A DNA stretch of 64,000 nucleotides from NCBI RefSeq assembly GCF_020379485.1, contig NC_063434.1, forward strand, positions 30,389,401-30,453,400. Direction: 5' to 3'. Positions within the stretch are counted from its first letter, which is position 1; each line of letters begins with the position of its first letter. Position numbers and translations under genes: made by a program. The notes under the pieces are model-generated. The model searched no databases and was not told the DNA's origin. It saw only the letters and a list, made by a program, of their open reading frames with translations. The stretch comes from Brassica napus (Eukaryota; Streptophyta; Magnoliopsida; Brassicales; Brassicaceae). Shown piece after piece: positions 52,188 through 64,000 of the stretch.

Positions 52188-55100
52188 TCATTTGGCATCG
52201 GTTCCAGCCAATTTTCTTCTCTGCTGATGCTCTGCAACTTTGTAATCCACAACCTCTCTGAACAGCACAGAGTCCAACACACAGTCTTCACTACCATAAA
52301 CAGCTGCCTGAACACTCGCCATCAGCTTCGCAATCTCTCTCCCTGAAAACCCTTCGGTTTTTGCAGCCGCTTCCTTCAAGAGCTCTTCGGTGACACCCTT
52401 AATCTCGATCTTCTGCTGCTCTTTCTTGAAGAGACGGTCGAACAAACCTGGCTTTCTTGGACCAGCCTGAGCTATGTACTTTTCTAGATACAGGTTTAGA
52501 AGCTTGAACCGCTCTTCTTCTCCTGGTAAGGGAAACTCAAGAACCTCGTCCACACGGTCAGCCACGGCTGAGTCTAAGTCACCTGGTCGATTTGTGGCGA
52601 GTGCTAAGACTATGTCTTTGGACTGATCACCCGTGCGGAAGAGAAGAGCGTTTAGTGCACTCCTTTGAGCTTCACTCATGTATGTTTTGTTCCTCCTGTT
52701 AAATTGTGATATCAAAACCATGAACAGAGCATGTGATATGATCTGAGTAACAACACTTACTCGCACAAAAATGCATCAGCTTCATCAATGAAGAGTAATA
52801 AGCCTCTCTTAGACTTCTTCCCCCAATCAAACAGCTGGTGAATCTTTGTAACAGCCTGAGATCCAAGAGGAGCAACATCTCCACCAGTCATCAATGCATA
52901 ATCCAAACCCTACATATATTATATATCCATTTAGCTATCTTATATACCAATTTTTTTCAATAAATTAAAACAAACATAAATAGAATACATACAGATTTAC
53001 GAGCAAGCTCCCTGGCGGCCATTGTTTTGCCTGTTCCTGGAGGACCATAGAAAAGCATGTTTCTGAAAGGAGCTTGGTGTGATTTTGTGTTGGCGGTGGC
53101 ATTAGCTAAGTGTTCAATTCTCTTCTGTAAGGAAGGATGCAGAATAACATCACCAAACCCCTTTCCATTATTGGCAGCTGACCCCTTTCCACGCAATGTG
53201 GACATTACACGAGAAACCGAACCAGACCAAGGGTACTTGCCCCTTGAGGATTCTCGGATCAAGGATGGCTGTCCTAATATTCTGTCCACATAGCTCCATA
53301 TAACCTTTGCTCCTTCTCTGCAACAAGCAGTCGTCTAAGATTAAATTTCAATATTGCAGAACTACTGACTAAAAGACAAACTAAGAAACTAAAAACGAGA
53401 AACGAGAAATTTTCTTCATCAAAATTATAATAATTATTATTGTGAGGAAACTTCCACAATAATTAGAATTCCTTAGCTATTTTCTCAACCATTCAGCAAC
53501 GAGAACTCATGCCAATTTTTTCTCAACCTGCGGATAAAATTATATAGTGTTTACCTCGTCGTGTAGATTCCAGCTGCAAGAGCGGTGACACCCCCAACAG
53601 CAACAATCAGTTTGTTCTGATCGGTCAGAATTGCACGCAACCCGCCTAGGAAAAAAAGTTTAAAGTGTCAAACACATGTTACTGCGATTATTCCATATGC
53701 TAATGCAATATATCGATTATAATGTCACAAATCTAAATCTATTTCAACCACTAATTCATGTCACACCAGCGCAAATTGAAAATGGATTTCATGTCTAGAC
53801 AACAGAGACATCATGTATGGAATAAAATCTCGCACCTCCGATATGGTCGAATGTAGTGTTAATGGCAGCAACCCATTTCTCCCTTTCTGCATTAGCACGA
53901 TCAACAAGCATTCTCCTGTTTACATCTTCAGCGAGCCTTGCTTCGTGTGCTCTTCCTTCAGCTTCTGCTATAGCTTTGACCTTGATCGTCTCGCGTTCAA
54001 TCTCAGCCTTCTCCCTCTCGGTTTGTCGCCTCTGCGCCTGGATCTGCTCCTCGGTAGCTCGTCGAGCTTGTTCCTGCCTGATTGCGGAATCTTCTTGCAT
54101 TTTCACAAGTTCTTGGTTTCTTGTCCTGTGATACTCATTCTCAGCCTGTAAAAACGATATAAACACAACAACACCTTTTAGAATGAAGAAAAGAAGCTCT
54201 AAATGTGTGATTAAAGTTACATGCCTGCATCCTCTTTCTTGCCAAATCATCTTCATAACGAGCCATCTGAGATTTAGTCTGCGCTTGGTGCTGAGCAAGT
54301 TTTTTGTGTTCATCGTATATCACCTTTTGTCTCTCCTGTAAAATTGAAATGATGCAGACAAAAGTGTTCACAGTGATCACTAAGGGCTATAATGTTGAAA
54401 ATGTCAGGCACACAACTATGCTGTTCAGAAACATCTAAGCCGATGATGCAGACAACGTGTTAAGTGTTCACAGAGATCACTAAGGGCTATAATGTTAGAA
54501 GCAGGGTTTTTCAAACTTTACTAAAATAAAAGTATAATCTTTATACTAACTCATTCCCATTAAGTAGCCATAGTTGTAAATTGTAACACAACACAAATAC
54601 ATATAAACATACTAAATATTAAAACATGGGATAATAATTATTAAAGAGAGTATATCTTACGGTTTCAGCTTGGGCTTGCATAGCTTTATACTCTTGCGCC
54701 TTGGCTGCAAACTCAGTTTGCTTTGTCTCTTCTTGCTGCTTAATACTCTCAAACACCTGAAATAAAATAAAAACAGACACACACACACACACACACAACA
54801 ACGGTGAGAGCCTGAAAGAGACCAATGCTGAGATCCGACAAAGAGATCTTATCTGGTAATAATAATTCAATTGTTTTAGAAAGAAGAAAAAAAATACATT
54901 TTTGGCGTAAGAGGAGTTGTTGATCTCCTTCAATGCCTTAGCTCCACGCTCCAGCGCCTCCGGATCGAAACCACCTGAACTCGTCCTCGGATTATCATTC
55001 CGAGCTCTCGGAGGAGGAGGAGGAGCTGAAGACTCTTCACCAGCCGTCGACGGCGGAGAAGAAGCAGCCTGCTGCTGGGGATTCGCAGGAGGGAAAGTGA

Positions 55101-55191
55101 AAGGGCCATCAGCAGCAGCGACTTTCGATTGCGAAAGAGAAACGGAAGCTGCGACGGCTGTAATCAAACCAATCGCACATTTCTGAGCCAT
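52188..55191 (-). CDS. ATAD3-like AAA ATPase (At3g03060-type), 8 exons
   Basis: Predicted 627-aa protein. Exons: 55191-54898, 54756-54661, 54335-54225, 54145-53836, 53645-53555, 53317-52993, 52909-52761 and 52695-52188. Exon 3 ends with a GC donor; other introns are GT-AG. It starts [20 protein letters not shown], followed by a Pro-rich segment. A long charged coiled coil covers about residues 90-270 ([20 protein letters not shown]). A membrane segment, [16 protein letters not shown], lies near residue 290. The AAA domain has Walker A GPPGTGKT, Walker [12 protein letters not shown] and sensor-1 region [10 protein letters not shown]. This is the ATAD3 architecture: mitochondrial inner-membrane ATPases that organise nucleoids and membrane contacts. 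The start at 55191 is preferred to the upstream in-frame ATG at 55365, because the sequence before it reads as untranslated leader and site II motifs lie right there. Confidence 0.93.
54772..54799. repeat. (CA)n microsatellite in ATAD3-like intron 1
   Basis: About 12 CA repeats on the plus strand inside the first intron. Confidence 0.9.
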
Positions 55192-56112
55192 GCTATTTCG
55201 GGATTTGAGAATTGGTGTAATGTAGGAAGAGATTGGCTTGGAGAAGACGATCTTGGAGAAGGTTCTCAAGGTTTTTCGTAGGGTTTCGGCGGTTAACCGA
55301 TAACCCGATCCGTTTAGGTTGCGACGGGTTGGTTTCTGGATACTTGACCTGGTAACCCGGCCCATTTAAAATGTATTGGGTTTATTTTGTCTTGATGGTT
55401 GCCTTTGGGCTTTTATAAAAGACCACTATCATGTATTTCAATAAGTTTTAAATTATATTATAATAAATATCAACATAATATAAATTTAGTATAAAATTTG
55501 AGGAAGCATAAGCTAAAAGTATCTCAAATGATTGACTGAATTTTTACAAATCATGTGTAATTATTATCTTTGAATTATCAAATATAATCCTTCAGTTCAA
55601 AAAATACATAATCATGTTTTAATTATTAGTTCTATTATATTAACAGGGGTATTAGGGTGGTTAAGGGGTACAAGAGATTACGGTGTATTGGATTAGTGGT
55701 ATATTGGATTAGGGATATTAGGGGTTAAGGGGTATAAGAGATTAGGGTGTATTGGATTAGGGGTATATGAGATTAAAAATCAAGAAACAATCATATGATG
55801 AATTTCATTTCATATAATATTCCAGTAGCAACGTAAACGATTCCACCAACAAATCAAATATTACAAAAACTTGAAAAGACAAATTAAAAAATGTCCTTTT
55901 CCAGCAAGAAAAAAAAATAGACAATAATGAGACAAGTTCTTAGTTTTTGACTTGCTTTACGTGACAACTATACTTTATGTCCTTGAGGACCTTGACCAAT
56001 CTCCTTCTTGTAAGACTCTGCATCATTTGAACATAAGAAAGACTCTTACAAAGAGATTTCAACAAATACATATTTCAAAACAAAGAGAGTTTGAGAAAAC
56101 CAAACCTATTCA
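55192..56112. promoter_or_regulatory. ATAD3-like promoter and spacer to CSLD3
   Basis: Site II motifs at 55359-55364 (GGCCCA) and 55406-55411 (TGGGCT) are upstream of the ATAD3-like gene. Further on, 55644-55776 is a G-rich minisatellite, and about 55800-56112 is probably the 3' untranslated region of CSLD3. No other gene was seen. Confidence 0.55.
55644..55776. repeat. G-rich, telomere-like minisatellite, period about 64 bp
   Basis: Two long copies of GGTTAAGGGGTA(C/T)AAGAGATTA(C/G)GGTGTATTGGATTAG-GGTATAT start near 55659 and 55723. Within them, shorter GGATTAGGG, TTAGGGTG and TTAAGGGG units recur. The plus strand is rich in G-triplets and quadruplets. Confidence 0.8.
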
Positions 56113-59100
56113 TCACGGAAACGTGAACGATCCTCCAATTTGAGTAGAACCAGCAGGTGGGTTAACAGCAACCCAAAGCAGCGAAATAGTGATAGCAACA
56201 AGTCCCGACCAAACATAAACAATGGTCGGAGTCTTTCCTCTTCTCCCCATAAGCCCTTTAGCAAAAGGATAAAGATGAGCCAACACCCAGAAGCTGAAAA
56301 ACACTCCTCCTATCAACTTACTCCACTGAGGAATCACACTATATATCGTCCTGCTAAACCCGACCGCGATAGCGATTAGATTCACCATCATGATCGTGAT
56401 CGGTGGGATCATCAGAGACGTCCATTTCACTACGTAAAGATCCGCAAACTCGTCGTCCACGTCGTCTCCTCCTGATTTAGACGTCAACGTGAAAGAGATT
56501 TCGATTCCAGCCACCACTTTGAGCAGTCCTTGGATAACCGCAGCTAAATGAGCGCTTGTTCCTCCAATGAGCCAGAACTGCTCGTTTCTCCACCATTCTT
56601 CCAACGAGATTCCTGACCATTTGATCTCGAGGAGAGCTAGTAAACACAATGTGATGGAGATGATCAAAAGGTAGATGAGGAATGTGACGTTAAGCGTTTG
56701 GACTATGAACTGTCCCGAGAAGAGCGAGAGCGCAGGGAGGAAGCAGTAGACGATGAGGAAGATCGAAGTGAAAGGATAGATTCCAACGTTAAGGTAAGCG
56801 ATTCTCTGGAGGATCTTCATCTTCGGGGAAGCTAGGAAGGCGTTGTTTCTCGAGAAGAAGATCTCCACTGAGCCAGTAGCCCAGCGGAGAACCTGGTGAA
56901 GCCTATCCGTCAAGTTTATAGGAGCCGTGCCGCGGAATGCATCCCTTTTCGTCACGCAGTAAACTGACTTCCAGCCACGGTTATGCATTCTATAACCGGT
57001 GACAACGTCTTCAGTGACAGAACCGTAGATCCAACCGATCCTCGACCCCCACTCGGTTTTATCTTCGTACCAACATGAGATGACTGCTATAGCTTCCGCC
57101 ACCGTCGACGCATCTAGAAGCTCACGAGGGATGGTGAGAGCTCCAGGAGGCCGTCCGTTCTGCACGGCCGGGTGGTCAGCAAGCGGACGGCCTTGGAACT
57201 CTGCTACAGGGATCGAATCTATAAGGAACGTCGAGTTTCCAAACTTTTTAGGAACCAGAGAGAGACTCATCTCTTCGTCATCATCCGAGTCACCACCACC
57301 ACCACTCATTCTCAATGATCTGTTTTCTTCAGCCACACGGCTCTTCTTTTTCTTGCGACCGAAGCAACAGCTACAGAATCCAGGACTGTGTTCTTTAGAC
57401 CGTGGTGGATCGAATCCATACAAAGCGATTCTTCTGAAGAGACAACCCGTTCCGACGTAAACCGGACCCATCAAACCATCGAGAGCCCTCATGTTGACAT
57501 CGAAGAAGACAGTGTTGTGGTTAGCGTACCGATCAGATGGGTCAATGCCTTCGAACCGCTGCGGGAACTGAACGTAGCAAAGGCGGTCGCCGCCTCGGTC
57601 CATCATGAAACACATTCCTTCTCTCAAAGCCTGAGAGTTGTATATGTAGTGATCGCAGTCGAGATTTAGTATGAATGGACCGTTGGACATGATTGCAGAT
57701 GCTCGGACCAATGCATTCATGGCTCCTGCTTTCTTGTTGTGGTCATAACCTGGTCGTTTCTCACGCGAGACATAGACCAGAAGAGGAAGACGAATGTCGA
57801 CATCTGTAAGATCTAAGAACCCTTCAGAGTCTCCATGTAGTGGCTCATCACTAGGAGGCTTCAACATCACCTACATTTATCAAACATTTGAAGAAAAAAA
57901 TCATTAATCTTAGAAATAACATATAAACTGAACTGAAACAAACCAAAATTCTTGTTGAATGGAACCAAACTCCGGTTCCAATTCAGTTATGAGTGAACTG
58001 AATGTTTCAAACCAATGTTTTTAAAACTGGATCGGAAGATGAACCGAATAACTATTTCGGTCACGGTTCAAAATGATACATAATTAAAATAATGTTAGTA
58101 AATATGATAGATAATTAAAATATAAGTAAATATTAAATATAAAACATTATAAATATAAACTAATTTTTTATATGGTTGGTTTATGGATTTTTGATAGTTT
58201 TAATGGTTTTTATTCATTTGAATAATTTATGTGACTGGTTCATGGCCGAACCTTGTCCAACCATAGGGTCGTTTCGGTTTCAAAATACTGTTCCAAACCA
58301 AAGAAACATGAAATAACTGAACTGGACTGAAATGTTGTACCTGAATGATACCAGCATGGTCACTTCGGGAATGATCAGGAGCAGAGTTAATCCAAGTCCC
58401 AGGCCAATGAGTACCATCAGCCATCCATGTAGCTTTAGGAATCTTAACCGGCTCCACAATCTCATCCTCTCTGTTCTGTCTCTGCTCCTTCATGGCCTTA
58501 ATCTCTTCCCTCGCGTGATAAGCATCAGAACGTCGCCTGATAGAGTCAGGCAAGCCGTTGATCCTAACCTTAAACTCATCATACTCACGCTTCACCCTCC
58601 TCCTATCCTTCACAAAATCAGTCTTCACCTTGTTCTTGTAAGGATCTCTCTTCAGACTAAAATAAGAATCCGGATTCCTCGGCTCGATGTTGTGTTTACG
58701 ACAGAAAGGAACCCATATGTTTGCGAAACTAGCTGCTTCAGCCATGGCTTCAAACGTCAGAAGCGCTCCTCCGTCGTCTGAGACATAGCAGGCAAGCTTT
58801 TCCACAGGGTAGTCGGCAGCTAGGATGGATAAAATGGTGTTGGAAGTGACGAGAGGAGGCTCTTTCTCCGGATCTGCTGTTGATACAAACATGTCTAGTC
58901 CAGGGAGATCAGACTTCCCCGTCGGGTTGCTCGGCGTGGGCGTTTCAAATTTCTCTTTGAGAACGTTGAGATCTGTAGCTCGGTTGATGGGACACAGCTT
59001 CGGAAGCTGATCAAGAAGCCAAGAGAAGGCGAACCAAAGCTCGCAAACCACAGACATCCCCCATAGCCATATTGCATCTTGGTTCTGGTGCTTAATCCTC

Positions 59101-60314
59101 CACATCAAGAACAATGCAAGAACAACAATCCTTATAAATATCAAAAGCCTACACAAGAAAAATTAAATGTATCAATGAAAGTTTAAAATGTTCCAAGAAA
59201 TAACTAACATATTAGTTAGGCGCCTTATATGGAATTATTGATTAGGCGGTTTTTTTAACACCTTAACCGATTTTTAAAAAATTTTCTATAAAAATTGCTT
59301 TGTTTAGGTCCGATTTGCCAACTAAGCGGATGCCCAGGTGTCGTGTCGTCTAGACCGATTTTTTGAACTTTCTTAGCTAAATAATGATATATTGGATACA
59401 TAATAACAAACATTTTTTCACCTGTAAGGACTAATAACAGCTGCAGGAATCTGGAGCTTCCGAGTAAGCGGTCTCCACGGTCTGCTCATCAGATCCTGAG
59501 GCCCCATACCGTGACTACCATCCTTCTCACTACCTAAGTTCCCATCTTTCGTCCAAAAAGCATTACCGTAACCATAAGTCCCACTAGTCTCAAACAACCA
59601 CCGGTTATGATCAAAATCCCCGGTTTGACTCCTCATCAAACCGGACTTAGTTGACTTCATCAGCGACAGTCTCCTCTCCATCTTGGACCCACCACCAGAA
59701 GAAGGTGGAGGAAGCATAGGCCTTTGCTGCTGCCCCTTGTTATTGTTCTCAGCCAAGTCTGTTAGATCCGTGTTCCTGTAAGGCTCCTTACACCCGGGAC
59801 AGATCCCACCTCCTGTCTTCACAGCGTCCACAAAGCAATCTCTACAAATCTTGAAATCACACTCACAAGGCAAAAGATCTTGACCTCTCTCGTCGCTCAT
59901 CACCTTCACATCACAACCAGGGATAGCGCAAGAGGACCCTTTAGCGCCAGCCATCTGCGGATGATTCGTCTCGGAGTCAATCACTTTGTCCATGAGATGA
60001 GCGCGCGTGACGCTGTTGAAACCTCCCGTGAACAGGGAGCTGGACACGTACTGCTCCTCCACCTTTTGGGAGATGGACGGGTCCATGGGCTGGTTGTCTG
60101 GAGTCGGTGGGATGTGGACGGTGTAGTTAGTGAAATCGACGCTTCCGAGTTCGCTGTCGAGATCATCTCTCGAGTAGTTGACGTAGCGTCCGGAGGAAGT
60201 TCTCCGAGCGAATGTCACGCCGGGCGGCTGCTGGTGGTTTCTTGCGGCTTCGGCGGCGTCGGAGTTTGTTGAGAGGTTGGATCGACTGTTGGTGAAATGG
60301 TTATTAGACGCCAT
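56113..60314 (-). CDS. CSLD3: Cellulose synthase-like D3 (KOJAK), 3 exons
   Basis: Predicted 1152-aa membrane glycosyltransferase. Exons are 60314-59422, 59148-58341 and 57870-56113; junctions keep frame (ISPYR|LLIF and GIIQ|VMLKPP). It starts [25 protein letters not shown]-like zinc domain has [10 protein letters not shown]...[12 protein letters not shown]...CPGCKEPY (about residues 130-180). Catalytic family-2 motifs are [37 protein letters not shown] and QVLRW. Two N-terminal and about six C-terminal membrane helices follow the CSLD plan, ending [10 protein letters not shown]. In Arabidopsis, CSLD3 makes beta-glucan in the tips of growing root hairs and its loss bursts hairs. Length is close to At3g03050 (about 1145 aa as remembered). 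Both introns contain AT-rich insert-like sequence. Confidence 0.97.
57871..58340. repeat. Probable transposon remnant in CSLD3 intron 2
   Basis: The intron contains repetitive-looking blocks such as GGAACCAAACTCCGGTTCC (a near palindrome at about 57961), GGTTTTTATTCA and GGTTCATGGCCGAACC (near palindromic, about 58237). Such repeated GGTT/AACC stretches are common in degraded Brassicaceae elements. No family was assigned. Confidence 0.4.
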
Positions 60315-61889
60315 GATCGTCGTCTAGTGATTATATTAAATATCCACCGGACTTTTGTAGCCGGCAGATCCCTGAGAGAGATTAAAAGGACAATCATCAA
60401 GTCATTGTCATAGATCAAGATCAGATAACATTCAAGAAATGAACAGGTCATCAATAGATCTAGACAAGAAGATCTTATCATAAATTATATAATAAATACA
60501 ACGAAAAAGACAATGATCATTGTCTTTTTACCCCCAACAAAAAAAGGAAGAGAATCTTTAAATCTTAAGCAGCTAAAGAGGGAAAAATCTATAACATCAC
60601 TAAGCTTAAATTTCAAACTTTTGACATTACAATGAATCGTAGACAATGTTATGTTACCTGAGAGACCGTAACAGAGGAAAGTTGAGCTTCAGATCTTCCG
60701 CAGATGTTTGGAAGAAGTAAAACGCTTTTTAATTTATCAGATATTTTCTGACAGACGAAGTCACATGTGGTCGTGTTGCGCAAATTGGTTAAGGAAGGAG
60801 GAGGAGAAGAAGAGGAAGGGACTTAGTCGTGAGACCAAATACATCGGCACTACTACTGATACACGTTATGATGGCAACCATTGCCTCATTTTTTTATTCG
60901 GGGGAGATCTTACATAAATTAAAATATTATTTGTGTTAAATAATTGGAGAAAGGAGAAAGGAGAAGAAGAGATGAGAATGAAAGAAGATACAAAGATCTC
61001 TCTGCTCTTTGAACTTTTTAATTGAAGTAGTATTGTTTCAAGACGGTAACAGTGGCGACGACTGTCAAAACGCCGGCGGGAGAAAAAAAGCCGTTTTTTA
61101 ATAACCTTTTGGTATTCTCTTTTTGAGTTTGAGGTTTTCGGACAAGGTGGAGAGAATTAAGACATTCTATTTATTCTTTTAATTTTTAATATAAGTAACG
61201 CGTTCGACGGGATTATGTAATTTGTGAAATTTAATATAAGTAACGCGTTTGGGTATTTCGCAAGTGAAATGATGGTCGCGTAAGAAATGTTGGGTTGGTT
61301 TTAACGTGTGCGCTTTGTTATACACACCGTCCATCAAAAACGTCAATCACGCATGTTGTAACGGGCGCAAGTAAACCACCTTTAATTATTGTTCTTAAGA
61401 ATACTTAAAAGAAACAAAACCATATAATAAACGAAAATATGCTAACGGCACGCGTACACACGTATATTAAAAATGTTTTTTTTTTCATTTTATAATCCGG
61501 TTATGTAAACTTGAACCGAGCAAATCAAACCATTAAACGTCTTGGTCGAACCAAAATGCAGACAAAACCAAGTTTTAAAACACATCACGCAGTTTCTGTC
61601 GACATTATAAGCATAAGGAAAAACTAAATAAACGTCCCTAGAGCTAGCAGTGTGCTGCAAGATCCCATCCTCTCTGCACGAAACAAAATGAAGTATATTA
61701 ACTACAACAACCTCAAAACTATTTACAACTAATAAACTCCAAGAATAGACTAGAATCAGTTAATTTTCTTTTTTGATCAAAAAAAAAAAAAAAAGACTAG
61801 AATCAGTAGAAGCACAAGAGATTTGAGTAAACTTGGTGGAGCATATCTACCGTTGGTGATCTCAGAGTCTCTTCATTGTGCACTCCACT
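60315..61889. promoter_or_regulatory. CSLD3 promoter and spacer
   Basis: Upstream region of CSLD3 (minus strand), reaching the 3' end of the F-box gene. TTTAATATAAGTAACGCGTT occurs twice in direct orientation (about 61187 and 61230), each carrying an ACGCGT box. A short T-run lies near 61490. No gene frame is credible; the 69-codon frame at 60708 is probably leader or promoter sequence. Confidence 0.5.
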
Positions 61890-63661
61890 TCACTCATCAA
61901 GGAGCTGGACATTGCATTTGTACGAGTAGTCGAACTCTTCTATCATCTCCAAGACACGTTCGGCAAATTGACGGTCGTACTTAAGCGGTGTAGGAACATC
62001 TTCTTCGATATAGATATTCATCTCCTCCAAACAAGGAAAATAGTCCAAGAAATGCTCTATCATGTTCATCTCTTTCATCGTTCCCGTAAACCCTCTGATC
62101 ACAAACATTTTCACCGGACATGACTTGAGCGAACGTCCTTTGTGCTTTTTGTGAATGCAGTCACAAGCATCCCCGCATTGCTTAGTCACATGGTGCACTA
62201 AACCCTGCAGAAACAAAGGTTATATTGTAAGTAAATGAACAGCATCTTTAACACATGTTTCATGGTTTTTTATATAACTCCAACCTTAATGAGTAGAAAC
62301 TCTAGCTGTGGACAGTTCCTTAGGAGAGCTGGCATTGCTTGCCATCCTCTATCCTCGTCACTTGTAATGATTAACATCTTGAGGTTGTTGAACACAGGCA
62401 TTGAATCACAGCATTGAGAAAGCACCTGAAAACAACAACAACAAAAACCAATGTTCAAAAATCGCTATTTTTGATGAATTATCAAAATTAGATATACAAA
62501 ATAAAAATTAGACAAATTTGTGGATTTTTACTAACATTATTTTACTTAACTTAACAGATTTATACTAATTTAGATCGATTTAAACCGATTTAAACCATTT
62601 GGTTTGAACTAATTTAAAATAGTTTAAACCAATTTAATTCTTGTATAAATCGGATTTTTAAAAATAGTTTTGTTTTAAGTGTCCAAGAGCGATGACAAAA
62701 ACATTTTGCAACTAGACCAGAGAGAAGATAATAGAAAATTAACCTCGAGAGTGTCAGGATGCAAGTGAAGTTCCCGAACATCCCGTATGCCAATCATGAG
62801 CTTAACCACATTGCCAAACTGTCGAACAACATCACCTTCTGACAAATACTTACGCGGACCTCTTATCTTCCTGGTTTGATCATCAGTCACCGATAGCGCG
62901 ATTCGCGCCACATCTAACTTGCTCAGTTTAACTACTGGATAGTCCTCCGCAACCCAATCAGAGTAGGCCAAGAAACGCAGGTTCGGAGCGTCGAAAGAAA
63001 TGCTTTTCGGGTTCTGAACGGTTTTCATCCCGGTGGCGTGAACCGTCAGTTTCTTGAGAGTTGAACTAGACACAGTATCAACGGGATCAACCCAGTCCAT
63101 GCTTATCAACTCCGCTTCCTCGAGGACGGGGAAGCAAGCGAGAAACCTCTCCATATTAACATCGCAATCCATGCTTACCATCTCCGAGGCGATGCGGAGA
63201 GTCTTGAGCAACGGTAAGAAAGTGGCGTCGGCTCCAACCCACCAGTGAAGACCAAACTCGCTCGTTAGCTTCAGCTTCACGAGCGTCTCGCTCACAAACA
63301 TCTCTCGAGGGAGAAGATAGTCTTCGTCCTCGAAGTTGATGGAGAGATCAAGCTCCGAGACGCCACGTCGCAGCGCGTTGCATATCCAACCGTTAACACG
63401 TTCTGGATCAACACCGTCTTCACACTTCAAGGTGAATCTCTCGATGGGAGAGTCACCTTGGAGAGACAACACGCGGTCCACGAAGGCCATGAAGATCCGC
63501 GGATGGAGAAAGTTAGAGTCGTCGACGTCGAGCACGGGGACACGTGTGAACATGTAACGCCATTTCTTGGAGAGGACAGAGGTCAGAGCGGCTTCCTTTG
63601 TGGTGAGGAAGGATAGTATGTGAGAACGGACATCGTCTGGTAGAGCGCTCAAGAGATCCAT
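61890..63661 (-). CDS. F-box/LRR/FBD-type protein (At3g03040-like), 3 exons
   Basis: Predicted 457-aa protein. Exons are 63661-62744, 62425-62285 and 62204-61890, all in frame. The F-box is at the N-terminus, [20 protein letters not shown] (about residues 3-40), continuing [18 protein letters not shown]. Leucine-rich repeats of the plant type follow ([38 protein letters not shown]). The C-terminus ([14 protein letters not shown], and later [16 protein letters not shown]) is FBD-like. F-box proteins are SCF ubiquitin-ligase substrate adaptors; the target is unknown. This family is large and fast-evolving, so the orthologue name rests on gene order. Intron 1 contains a short GATTTAAACC-type repeat. 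Confidence 0.9.
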
Positions 63662-64000
63662 TTTTCACTGCAGTAAACACACACAAAACGTTCCTAATTA
63701 AAAATCAATTTTACCAAACAGCTCAAAGACAACAACACCGGTTAAGAAACCAGACAGAGCAAGTTGATTCTGAAACACGACCAAAAGGTTTGAGTTTTAA
63801 CTTGGACACTTACCTAGGTAGCAGAGACTGAGACCAAGACAGAGACTGAAAATGTAAGACCTTTGCAGCACTATCGACACTATAAATTAGGGCAACTTTC
63901 ATCCCCTTTGAGAAGGGGAGAGAATGGGAAGTCCGAGAGAATGAGTGCGGGAAGTTAAGGGTAGTTTCGGATGTTCTGTCGGTAAAAATCAATGTTTTGA
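63662..64000. other. F-box gene 5' leader and upstream sequence
   Basis: No coding sequence is recognised. A 60-codon minus-strand frame at 63810-63992 is more likely leader or promoter sequence. Confidence 0.5.

Noticed and set aside
55192..55365. Longer N-terminus for the ATAD3-like protein, starting at 55365
   Set aside because: The 58 extra residues are Arg/Ser-rich leader-type sequence lying next to the site II promoter motifs. The start at 55191 gives the expected N-terminus.
57868..57870. Separate gene starting at CSLD3 exon 3
   Set aside because: The first codon is GTG, directly preceded by an acceptor TAG. The sequence continues exon 2 in frame (GIIQ then VMLKPP).

Overview
This is plant nuclear DNA from a Brassicaceae species that is close to Arabidopsis but not A. 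thaliana, probably a Brassica or Raphanus relative. The coding part is collinear with the top of Arabidopsis chromosome 3, roughly At3g03040 to At3g03170 read backwards. Gene names come from recognising the encoded proteins and from that remembered gene order. No search was run.

Layout. 1-14110 is the edge of a satellite array: about 40 head-to-tail copies of an AT-rich ~350 bp unit that leaves the window on the left. 14111-16119 holds a 59-bp minisatellite and an OXS3-like stress gene. 16996-18551 is an almost complete fold-back transposon with a 10-bp target duplication. 18978-25612 carries a PWWP-domain gene, a divergently transcribed acidic-protein gene and an ARF GTPase (ARFB1C type). 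25613-31049 is a much-rearranged spacer: an RNA polymerase II subunit-2 pseudogene, nested ~300 bp repeats, a broken copy of the exportin 3' end and a long GA microsatellite. 31050-37701 is a complete 32-exon exportin-1 gene (XPO1B/CRM1B). 37702-43898 is transposon-rich: a Helitron 3' end, a frameshifted phospholipase A1 fragment and a SINE-like element. 43899-55191 has a complex I 17.2 kDa subunit, a vacuolar glucose transporter (VGT1), a complex I 13 kDa subunit and an ATAD3-like AAA ATPase. 56113-60314 is the root-hair cellulose-synthase-like gene CSLD3/KOJAK, and 61890-63661 is an F-box/LRR gene.

How the genes relate. There are no operons. These are independently transcribed genes, mostly on the minus strand. 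Three of them (two complex I subunits and ATAD3) encode mitochondrial proteins within 12 kb, and all three have TGGGCC/T (site II) motifs upstream, as does the shared promoter of the PWWP and acidic-protein genes. Ten gene models could be assembled end to end, every exon junction keeping frame, and their lengths are close to the Arabidopsis proteins as remembered.

The non-genic parts are the most unusual: the satellite with a duplicated higher-order block, the fold-back element whose two arms carry outward-facing tRNA-like sequences and a flipped core, and the layered duplications between ARFB1C and XPO1B.
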